Made by a program: the position numbers and the translations under genes. 64,000 nt of DNA from Kordia sp965283645 (GTDB taxonomy: Bacteria > Bacteroidota > Bacteroidia > Flavobacteriales > Flavobacteriaceae), in contig NZ_CBDIPG010000001.1 in assembly GCF_965283645.1 (NCBI RefSeq), forward strand, positions 744,001 to 808,000, read 5' to 3'. Positions 17,569-24,817 of this stretch are shown here, piece after piece. Under the pieces are notes generated by a model. The model worked only from the letters and a program-made list of their open reading frames with translations, did no database searches and had not been told where the DNA came from. Position 1 is the first letter of the stretch. Each line of letters starts with the position of its first letter.

Positions 17569-18246
17569 TTAAAAATCTGGAGATAGTTCGATGAGTTTTT
17601 TCTGGATACCGTAAATAACCAATCCTGCAACGTTTTTAGATTCCGTTTTTAGTAACAGATTGTTTCTGTGTCCTTCAACCGTTCGTGGACTTATGAATAG
17701 TTTATCGGCTATTTCGTTGGTTGTGTATTGATTACAGATTAATTCTAAGATTTCTTTTTCGCGTTTGGTGAGTAGATTGTTGTCTAAATCACTTTTGATC
17801 CGCTTACTTTTTGCTGATAGTAGATTTTCATGAATAATTTTCAAGACGCGTTCATCATAGTAAAATCCTTTTACAAATACTTCATTTATAGTGTGTACGA
17901 CAACTTTTGGAGAGGTATTTTTGAGCAAGTATGAAGAAGCTCCAACATCGATCATATTGGTTATAAATGATTTTCCATCGTAACTAGTGACAGCAATTAC
18001 TTTTATTTCTGGGTATTCTTTTTGTAGTATTTTGGTACTTTCTACTCCGTTAAGTAGTGGCATTTTTAAGTCCATCAACACTACATCTGGTCTTGGTTGT
18101 GTTTTTAGTTTTTCAATTAAATCGGCTCCATTTTCAGCTTCAAATACGATTTCAAAATTTTTAACTCGGGTTAATATAAATGATATTCCTGCTCTAAATA
18201 GAGCTTCATCATCGGCAATGGCTATTTTTATAATTTCTGTATCCAT
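17569..18246 (-). CDS. NarL/FixJ-type response regulator (LuxR HTH)
   Basis: This 225-residue protein has a receiver domain (residues 1-125) with acidic pocket D12-D13, phosphoacceptor D59 in VLMDLKMPLLNG, and K109-type residue in YLLKNTSP. A C-terminal LuxR helix-turn-helix (about 155-215; LTKREKEILELICNQYTTNE, then ISPRTVEGHRNNLL) follows. It is the last gene of a four-gene cassette, 11 bp after the sensor kinase, which is its likely partner. Target genes cannot be read from the sequence; the divergent collar-domain genes are one candidate. Confidence 0.92.
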   Translation of the reverse strand: MDTEIIKIAIADDEALFRAGISFILTRVKNFEIVFEAENGADLIEKLKTQPRPDVVLMDLKMPLLNGVESTKILQKEYPEIKVIAVTSYDGKSFITNMIDVGASSYLLKNTSPKVVVHTINEVFVKGFYYDERVLKIIHENLLSAKSKRIKSDLDNNLLTKREKEILELICNQYTTNEIADKLFISPRTVEGHRNNLLLKTESKNVAGLVIYGIQKKLIELSPDF

Positions 18247-18257
18247 AATCCTGTATA

Positions 18258-19052
18258 TTAAATTGTAATTTCTACTTTAACTCCTTTTAATTCTTCACTT
18301 TGATAGGCAATTTTGCCTTTTAATAATGATACTCTACTTTCTATGTTGCGTAGCCCTAACCCTTTTTGAACACCAATTGTATTTGTATCGAACCCTAATC
18401 CGTTGTCTTTGTAAGATAAGGATAAGTTTTCTTTTTCAGAGTTGAAATTTAGTTCTATTTCTTTCGCTTTTCCATGACGCATGGAATTATTCATTAATTC
18501 TTGCACGATTCTGAATACGTGCAATTCATCATCTTTTGACAATCTTTCAACTTTATATTCTATTTTTGAGGTTACATTTACTTTTTTGCTATTGCTAAAT
18601 TCGTCACATAATTCTTCTAATGCGGCTCCAAGTCCAAATTTTTCAAGAATAGGAGGTAATAAATTGTGTGCAATTTTTCGTGAACTTTCAATCGTTTTGT
18701 TGGTAACCCGAAGCATATGATTGATAATTTCGTCAGTTTCTTTTGGTGTTACATTTTCTTCTTCCAAGAGAAAATTCGCACTAAGCGAAACTACATTTAG
18801 TTTTGCACTAATGGCGTCATGTAAATCTTGTGCTATTCGATTGCGTTCGGCTTCTTGTGCGACAATGGTGGCTTTTAGCATTTCTTTTTGATGTACTAAT
18901 TCTAACGTTTTCTTTTCTAATTCTTTTTGAATAATTTTTTTTCGAGATAGATAAAAAAACAAAATCAGCGTTAGTCCCATAACCAACAGTAAAACGACAC
19001 CAAAAATAACAATTGCTATAACTCCATTATCTTCTAAAAAAGGTCCATCCAT
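18258..19052 (-). CDS. Sensor histidine kinase, HisKA_3 (NarX/DegS-like) type
   Basis: This 264-residue protein has one N-terminal membrane segment (about 10-35), a short coiled coil (38-70), a HisKA_3 dimerisation domain with phosphorylatable H78 in RNRIAQDLHDAIS, and an HATPase domain (VQELMNNSMRHGKA N-box, DNGLGFD G1 box, GLGLRNIESRV G2 box). It has no recognisable extracellular sensor domain, so sensing is probably done by the membrane protein encoded just upstream. Its start overlaps that gene's stop by one base. The pair with the NarL-type regulator downstream is a standard two-component arrangement. Confidence 0.92.
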   Translation of the reverse strand: MDGPFLEDNGVIAIVIFGVVLLLVMGLTLILFFYLSRKKIIQKELEKKTLELVHQKEMLKATIVAQEAERNRIAQDLHDAISAKLNVVSLSANFLLEEENVTPKETDEIINHMLRVTNKTIESSRKIAHNLLPPILEKFGLGAALEELCDEFSNSKKVNVTSKIEYKVERLSKDDELHVFRIVQELMNNSMRHGKAKEIELNFNSEKENLSLSYKDNGLGFDTNTIGVQKGLGLRNIESRVSLLKGKIAYQSEELKGVKVEITI

Positions 19053-19690
19053 TATATTTTTTTGTTTTTTCTGCGGTCAGAAAACCATTGTGTAGTAATA
19101 ATTACTTGAAAGACTAGATAGATAAAAGCATTTAATATCCACAGTGCAACTTCTATTTCTCGTTCTATTTTTAATCCAGCTTTTGCTATTGAAAATAGTA
19201 AAATAGTTCCTAATAAATAAATTAATATACCGCTATTTACAAGGTATAGTTTTAGTTCTTTATCAGAAATGTGGTGAAAAAAATACGTGATTGCGTAAAA
19301 TATAACTATCGTGGACGTTGCTATGATTCCATAAGGATTATATTCATGAAATAATCCAGGAGTCCAAGCATATTGAACTCCTAAGATTATTGATACTGTT
19401 ACTAGTATTATTAAGATATATTTTCGTTGTTTTTGTTCTTTAAAAATTGCGTAATAAAAAAGACTTAACATTACAAATTGCATAATCATATATGTATTTG
19501 CAAGTAATGTATTGTCAATTTGAAACTCAAAAGAAATGGTAACCAATGCTTGATTTAGTGCCATTAATATTAAGTAAATCGCAAAGTATTTATAGGCAAA
19601 ATCTTTTGATACTATGAATTTTGAATATAACACAGCGTTGAGTAATAAAACTACCGTAGAACTATCCGAAAAAACATCCAATAATGACAT
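19052..19690 (-). CDS. Multi-pass membrane protein, possible sensor partner
   Basis: This 212-residue protein is almost entirely hydrophobic and has about six or seven predicted membrane segments with short loops, ending in a basic tail (WFSDRRKNKKI). I cannot place it in a named family. It lies between the 118-residue gene (3-bp gap) and the sensor kinase (1-base overlap), so it is very likely co-translated with the kinase. A role as the membrane input module for a kinase that lacks its own sensor domain is an inference from this arrangement. Confidence 0.72.
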   Translation of the reverse strand: MSLLDVFSDSSTVVLLLNAVLYSKFIVSKDFAYKYFAIYLILMALNQALVTISFEFQIDNTLLANTYMIMQFVMLSLFYYAIFKEQKQRKYILIILVTVSIILGVQYAWTPGLFHEYNPYGIIATSTIVIFYAITYFFHHISDKELKLYLVNSGILIYLLGTILLFSIAKAGLKIEREIEVALWILNAFIYLVFQVIITTQWFSDRRKNKKI

Positions 19691-19693
19691 GTC

Positions 19694-20050
19694 CTAGTTT
19701 CCCCCATTTAGTACGTTTCCATTACCACATTGTTGTGGACAAGGCTTTGTGTAGTCATACACAAATTGACCTTTAAGTTCGTCAATCATATCATTTCCTT
19801 TAGCATCTACACCTACAAGTAAAAGGTGGTCAACTCCATTTTCATCAATTCCTAAATATCCTCTCATATTATCAATTCCAGCTTCTGCTCTAGCTTCGTT
19901 GATATCATCCATTGGAATAAAAAAACCATTAATATCTTGAATATCTTTTCTTTCTCTCCAGTTTTGAGTCCATTTTACCGCTGTAGATAAAGGAATTGCT
20001 TGTAGTGGGTAAACGATTTTACTTTTCTGTTCTTCGAATTTTGAATCCAT
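19694..20050 (-). CDS. Conserved flavobacterial hypothetical protein (118 residues)
   Basis: A soluble protein with no signal peptide, containing the sequence AIPLSTAVKWTQNWRERKDI and a GFFIPMDDINEARAEAGIDN segment, then RGYLGIDENGVDHLLLVG, and ending in a cysteine pair (KPCPQQCG). This architecture recurs in flavobacterial genomes as a protein of unknown function. It is first in the cassette with the membrane protein, kinase and regulator. The C-terminal CPxxC motif could bind metal or form a disulfide; no function is claimed. Confidence 0.7.
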   Translation of the reverse strand: MDSKFEEQKSKIVYPLQAIPLSTAVKWTQNWRERKDIQDINGFFIPMDDINEARAEAGIDNMRGYLGIDENGVDHLLLVGVDAKGNDMIDELKGQFVYDYTKPCPQQCGNGNVLNGGN

Positions 20051-20282
20051 AATTATAATTTTTTGTAGTTAGTATGGCTAAAAATAATAAAATATATCAT
20101 TCTATTTTCTACAATTCTTACTAAAAAAAATAATTTTCATTTATAATTACGTACTTATACCTGTTTTTAATTTTAAGTGTAAAAACCATTATATTACTGA
20201 CGTATTACTTATATTTTTGAAATCGATGGTATTTAACAAAAAATGCTATCTTTATTCTTTTAACCTTATAAACTATATTATT

Positions 20283-20843
20283 ATGGATCCATTTATCGGA
20301 GAAATTGTTATGTTCGGAGGAAATTTTGCACCAAGAGGTTGGGCTTTCTGTCAAGGACAATTATTAGCTATCTCAGCAAACTCAGCGTTATTTTCTATTT
20401 TAGGAACAACGTATGGAGGAGACGGTAGAACTACTTTTGCTTTACCTGACTTACGAGGTAGAACAGCAATTCAACCAGGAACAGGCCCAGGTCTTTCTAC
20501 TATCAAATTAGGACAAAGAGGTGGTGCTGAGTATCACACATTAAATGTTTTAGAAATGCCTAATCACTCGCATAGTGGTGCTACTTTAAAAGGTAGTATT
20601 ATGGCAAATGAAGACGATGGAGAATCTAACGATCCTAATGGAAAAAACTTTGGATTAATAGATCCTGATACTACACTAATGTTTAATGGATCTACTAATA
20701 ATGTTACAATGGCTCCTAATTCTGTTGGAGTTACTGGAAACACAATGCCTACTGGAGGAAATCAATCATTTTACATTAGAAATCCTTTTGAAGGGATCAA
20801 CTTTATTATTGCAATGCTTGGTGTATATCCATCAAGAAGCTAA
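20283..20843 (+). CDS. Phage tail collar-domain protein, copy 1 (MdpB-like)
   Basis: This 186-residue protein matches the tail collar / microcystin-dependent protein family: MDPFIGEIVMFGGNFAPRGW, CQGQLLAISANSALFSILGT, TYGGDGRTTFALPDLRGR and a C-terminal NPFEGINFIIAMLGVYPSR. An in-frame ATG exists 66 bp upstream, but this start gives exactly the length and N-terminus of the tandem paralogue at 20895, so it is preferred. A TATTTTTG -7-like box (20212-20219) lies upstream. Family members occur both as short tail fibres and as stand-alone bacterial proteins of unknown role. Confidence 0.88.
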   Translation: MDPFIGEIVMFGGNFAPRGWAFCQGQLLAISANSALFSILGTTYGGDGRTTFALPDLRGRTAIQPGTGPGLSTIKLGQRGGAEYHTLNVLEMPNHSHSGATLKGSIMANEDDGESNDPNGKNFGLIDPDTTLMFNGSTNNVTMAPNSVGVTGNTMPTGGNQSFYIRNPFEGINFIIAMLGVYPSRS

Positions 20844-20894
20844 TATATTTAGTTTACAAAAAATCGAAATTAATTAACATTAAAAAAATATATT

Positions 20895-21455
20895 ATGAAT
20901 CCATTTTTAGCGCAAATAGTAATGTTCGGTGGAAATTTTGCTCCAAGAGGTTGGGCATTATGCGAAGGACAATTACTATCAATAAATGCAAATCAAGCCT
21001 TATTTTCACTTTTAGGTACTACGTATGGTGGAGACGGAAGAACTAGCTTTGCTTTACCTGATTTAAGAGGTAGAAGTCCAATTCAACAAGGTCGCGGACC
21101 AGGATTATCTGATATTAAGTTAGGTCAAAGAGGTGGTTTAGAAACAAAAACATTAACCTTATTAGAATTACCAAATCACTTTCACAATGCATCAACTTTA
21201 AAAGGCTCTATTGGATGTAATGAAGATGATGGAGAGTCTAACGATCCTAATGGAAAAAACTTAGGATTAATAGATCCCGATACTACACTGATGTTCAATG
21301 GATCTGCTAATACTGTTACAATGGCTCCTAATTCTGTTGGAATTACTGGAAACACAGGTTCTTCTGGAAGTAGTCAACCATTTAATATAAGAAACCCTTT
21401 CTTAGGTATTAATTATATTATAGCAATGCAAGGAACTTTTCCTTCAAGAAGCTAA
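20895..21455 (+). CDS. Phage tail collar-domain protein, copy 2 (MdpB-like)
   Basis: A 186-residue paralogue of the preceding gene, clearly alike over its full length and with the same conserved blocks (FGGNFAPRGW, GTTYGGDGRTSFALPDLRGR, SNDPNGKNLGLIDPDTTLMF). The two genes are 51 bp apart and are probably co-transcribed. Differences concentrate in the middle (ETKTLTLLELPNHFHNAST versus EYHTLNVLEMPNHSHSGAT) and in the Q/R residues around the second glycine repeat, as expected for diverging binding surfaces after tandem duplication. No other phage genes are adjacent. Confidence 0.88.
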   Translation: MNPFLAQIVMFGGNFAPRGWALCEGQLLSINANQALFSLLGTTYGGDGRTSFALPDLRGRSPIQQGRGPGLSDIKLGQRGGLETKTLTLLELPNHFHNASTLKGSIGCNEDDGESNDPNGKNLGLIDPDTTLMFNGSANTVTMAPNSVGITGNTGSSGSSQPFNIRNPFLGINYIIAMQGTFPSRS

Positions 21456-21463
21456 ATAAAATT

Positions 21464-21500
21464 AACTTCCCTTCTTTCATAAGAACTCAGAGGGGAAGTT
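21464..21500 (+). terminator. Stem-loop after the collar-domain genes
   Basis: An 8-bp stem (aacttccc 21464-21471 with gggaagtt 21493-21500) begins 8 bp past the second collar gene. The following sequence is AT-rich but lacks a clean T-run, so it could terminate transcription or only stabilise the mRNA end. Confidence 0.45.
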
Positions 21501-21584
21501 TAACTTAATATTAATAATTCTTTAGTAGTATGTAGGTATCTTTTTTAATTTACTATCTTTACTGCACTAAAAATCCTAAACGAT

Positions 21585-22625
21585 ATGAAAATAAAATTAC
21601 TTTCTGTATTGGTTCTATTACCAATGCTATTTATAACTTCGGCCTCATTTAGCCAAGCAACAACACTTACTGCAGGAGATATTGCCGTAATACATGTGAG
21701 AAGTGACAGTCCCGATAGATTTGCTTTTATTACTTTTGTAGATATCAATGCAGGTACTGGTATCTATTTTACAGATTGTGGAACAACAGCTGGAGGTAGT
21801 TTTACCACACCATGTAATGAAGGAACTCAAAAATATACTGTTCCTGCTGGTGGTTTATCTGCTGGTGATATTATACAATTCGAAACTGGACTAGCAAATA
21901 CAAACTTTGCATCGTACTCAGATTCTAGAATTGGAGGATCTCTTAACCTATCTGGTAACGGAGATCAAATAACGGTATTTCAAGATGCTACAAATGCTGC
22001 TGGAGGAACAAATGCTGGTAATAACGCAACATTTATATTCATAACCCATAATTCCTCAACTGTTTTTACAGGAAATCCTACTGATACAAACCAAAGTTCT
22101 CTACCTATCGGATTGAGTGATGTGACTACTCCTAGGACTGCCTTAGGACTTGGTAATAGTGCAGGTGCAGAAGATGAAATAGATAATGTTATTTATAGTG
22201 GTACATACGATTTTTCTGGATTTGCAACTGAAGCGCAAGCACTAGCCGCAGCAAAATTAGCATTTACTGATCCTGCAAATTATTATAAAACTAATACTAA
22301 TGGAACTGGTGATACTACCTATAATAATCACTTAGCAGCTATACCTACTGGCATAAATATTACGACTTTATCAAACGATGAGTTTTTAAGTAACTCATTT
22401 GCGATTTATCCAAATCCATCAAATGGAAATATTACTATCAGAAACTCAGGTGTTGCATTACAAAATATTACTGTTACTGACTTAAATGGTCGAACGATTT
22501 CTTCAAATGATATGAATGGAGTTACTAGTAATGTTGATGTAAGCTTAAAATTAACTACTGGAATCTATTTAATGAAGTTAACATCTAACGATGCTTCAAC
22601 TACTAAAAAATTAATCATCAAGTAA
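21585..22625 (+). CDS. Secreted protein with T9SS type A sorting domain
   Basis: This 346-residue protein has an N-terminal signal peptide (MKIKLLSVLVLLPMLFITSASFSQA) and a C-terminal type IX secretion sorting domain (about 270-346: FAIYPNPSNGNITIRN, GIYLMKLTSNDASTTKKLIIK). The middle (about 28-245) is a repetitive, Gly/Thr-rich beta domain that starts LTAGDIAVIHVRSDSPDRFAF, similar to bacterial lamin-tail-like or adhesin-type secreted domains. It would be exported by T9SS and anchored to the cell surface or released. It follows the collar-domain genes by 129 bp but has its own strong terminator. Confidence 0.85.
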   Translation: MKIKLLSVLVLLPMLFITSASFSQATTLTAGDIAVIHVRSDSPDRFAFITFVDINAGTGIYFTDCGTTAGGSFTTPCNEGTQKYTVPAGGLSAGDIIQFETGLANTNFASYSDSRIGGSLNLSGNGDQITVFQDATNAAGGTNAGNNATFIFITHNSSTVFTGNPTDTNQSSLPIGLSDVTTPRTALGLGNSAGAEDEIDNVIYSGTYDFSGFATEAQALAAAKLAFTDPANYYKTNTNGTGDTTYNNHLAAIPTGINITTLSNDEFLSNSFAIYPNPSNGNITIRNSGVALQNITVTDLNGRTISSNDMNGVTSNVDVSLKLTTGIYLMKLTSNDASTTKKLIIK

Positions 22626-22654
22626 TTTTATAATTCTTGATTTTATATACTATT

Positions 22655-22686
22655 AAAAGCGGATACAATTGTATCCGCTTTTTTTA
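22655..22686 (+). terminator. Rho-independent terminator of the T9SS protein gene
   Basis: A 12-bp perfect stem (aaaagcggatac 22655-22666 with gtatccgctttt 22671-22682) with a tight aatt loop is followed by a T-run. It begins 30 bp after the stop. Confidence 0.9.
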
Positions 22687-22910
22687 TGTTTTTTTCTGAA
22701 AATTGTATTTGGAAATTTACTTTTTATTTTATTTTACTTTCTGAAGGACTTTACTCCTATTGTCATTTTACCGAGTTGCTTCAAAACGTACGAAAAGAAA
22801 TAGAATGGTTGTTACAGCAATAGTTTTTATACCTAATTACTGACTTTGTATTGAAATATGTACTATCTCACGAAAGTGAAAAAACAGGTATTAGGCAATT
22901 GGATATTGGG
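22687..22910. other. Non-coding intergenic DNA
   Basis: These bases lie between two facing terminators. I see no credible reading frame, promoter box pair or repeat here. Confidence 0.6.
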
Positions 22911-22944
22911 CATAAAAAAACGAGCACCATTACAGCACTCGTTT
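22911..22944 (-). terminator. Terminator of the tilS-dsbD-DUF885 unit
   Basis: On the minus strand an aaacgag/ctcgttt stem, extended by two wobble pairs, is followed by a run of seven T. It lies 24 bp after the DUF885 stop, the last gene of its operon. Confidence 0.75.
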
Positions 22945-22967
22945 CTATATATTTTAGATAAGATTGA

Positions 22968-24803
22968 TTAATTTTTACTGGCAATCCATTCGTCTACTAA
23001 ATCGCTTAATACGTTTAAAGGAACTGCACCATTACTCAATACTACTTCATGAAATTCACGAATGTTGAACTTATCTCCTAGCTTGTCTTTTGCGTTTTTA
23101 CGAAGCGCAATGATTTTGTTCATTCCTACTTTGTAAGCCGTTGCCTGACTTGGCATTACAATGTGACGTTCTACCATTTTTATGGCGTCTGATTCAGCGT
23201 TTGGTGTGTTTACCAAATAATAGTTAATTCCTTGTGTACGTGTCCATTTTTTTGCGTGAATTCCTGTGTCAACTACTAAACGACATGCACGCCATAATTC
23301 CATTGCCAAGCGTCCAAAGTCTGAATATGGATCACTATAGAAGCCCATTTCTTTGGGAATAAATTCTGAATATAATCCCCAACCTTCAATATACGCCGTA
23401 TATCCGCCAAGTTTTCTAAACATTGGAACGTCCTTTAATTCTTGTGCAATTGCAATTTGCATGTGATGTCCCGGAATTCCTTCATGGTATGCCAATGCTT
23501 CCATTTGGTAACTTGGCATGGCTTCCATTGCATACATGTTTGCGTAGTATGTTCCTGGACGTGAACCATCTAATGCTGGTTGCTGATAGAATGCTTTTCC
23601 TGCAGATTTTTCACGAAACGCTTCTACCGCTTTTACTTGAATGTCTGCTTTTGGCTTTGTGATGAATAATTCGTTCAAACGAGATTTCATTGTAGTAATT
23701 ATTCCCGTTGCTTTGTCCATGTACGCTTTTCTTCCTTCAGCTGTAGCTGGATAATAGAATTGCTCATCATTTTTCATGAATTTAAAGAAATCTTGTAGTG
23801 AACCTTTGAAGCCAACTTGATCTTTAATTCGCGTCATTTCGTTATGAATACGATCAACTTCTTCCAAACCGAGTTGATGAATTTCATCAGCCGTCATGTT
23901 TGTTGTAGTCGTTCTTGCCAAAGCATTATTGTAAAATTCTTTTCCGTTTGGAAACTTCCAAGCTCCATCTACATCGTCCGCAACTTTTTGCTGTTCTTGT
24001 AATAGTAATATTAATGAGCCGTATGCGGGTTTTACCGAGTTTACCAAAGCTTCTTCTGCTAGTTTTTCTAACTTTTCTCTATCGTCATCTTCCAACGCTA
24101 AGGTTTCAATTTTTGATATGAAATCATTCCAAAGTGTACTATTTTCTTTGCTATTATCAAATGGTTTTCCTTTGATGATGTTTTTTGCATCGTTTATAAC
24201 ATGATCAAACACAAATTTTGGTGGCAAAACACCTGCATTTTGGCGTTCTTTCAAATTTGCTTCTAATTGTGTGAATAGTGCATTTAAACCATTTAAACGT
24301 TTTATATACGACTTTGCATCACCTTTGTCTTTTATTTGATGCATGTTGATTAAGAATGCCGGAATTTCCGCTTGCATCCCGTGCATTTGATTTAATGGAT
24401 AGTTGTATAATCGATATTCATAATCTTCAATATGATTTTCCATACGTTGTTTGTACAACTTAAAACTCAATGCTGTTGAACCATCTAAACCAGAAATATC
24501 AACATTTTCGGTCAACCATTTTAAACGGTCTTTTGCTTTTTGTAGATCTTTTTCGGCTGCAGTTGGCGAAATATCGTCCCATTTTCCATAATCGGTTTTG
24601 TCACCAATACGTGTTTGCATTTGTGGTGAATCTTTTAAGTCTAGCTTAAATTGTTCCTCAAACCAATCATTCAAGCGTTTTGAATGTTCTGTAATTTCTG
24701 TATCAGTATATGTTTTTACAGGTGTTTTTTCTTCACCTTCTTTACACGCTACAAAGCTTATAACTAGCGTAAATACACTTATATATGTTATGATTTTTTT
24801 CAT
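22968..24803 (-). CDS. DUF885 family lipoprotein, putative metallopeptidase
   Basis: This 611-residue protein starts with a lipoprotein signal peptide whose lipobox cysteine is at about residue 20 (ISFVACKEGEEK). It has the DUF885 zinc-site signature YHEGIPGHH at about residue 440, and a downstream helix with GYTAYIEGWGLYSE that supplies the likely third ligand. The family is related to zinc-dependent carboxypeptidases. It lies 14 bp after dsbD in the tilS-dsbD order, a conserved flavobacterial neighbourhood, and is closed by a terminator. Peptidase activity is inferred from the HEXXH-like motif; the substrate is unknown. The product would sit in the periplasm or on the inner or outer membrane. 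Confidence 0.88.
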   Translation of the reverse strand: MKKIITYISVFTLVISFVACKEGEEKTPVKTYTDTEITEHSKRLNDWFEEQFKLDLKDSPQMQTRIGDKTDYGKWDDISPTAAEKDLQKAKDRLKWLTENVDISGLDGSTALSFKLYKQRMENHIEDYEYRLYNYPLNQMHGMQAEIPAFLINMHQIKDKGDAKSYIKRLNGLNALFTQLEANLKERQNAGVLPPKFVFDHVINDAKNIIKGKPFDNSKENSTLWNDFISKIETLALEDDDREKLEKLAEEALVNSVKPAYGSLILLLQEQQKVADDVDGAWKFPNGKEFYNNALARTTTTNMTADEIHQLGLEEVDRIHNEMTRIKDQVGFKGSLQDFFKFMKNDEQFYYPATAEGRKAYMDKATGIITTMKSRLNELFITKPKADIQVKAVEAFREKSAGKAFYQQPALDGSRPGTYYANMYAMEAMPSYQMEALAYHEGIPGHHMQIAIAQELKDVPMFRKLGGYTAYIEGWGLYSEFIPKEMGFYSDPYSDFGRLAMELWRACRLVVDTGIHAKKWTRTQGINYYLVNTPNAESDAIKMVERHIVMPSQATAYKVGMNKIIALRKNAKDKLGDKFNIREFHEVVLSNGAVPLNVLSDLVDEWIASKN

Positions 24804-24817
24804 CTACTAAAGATAAC

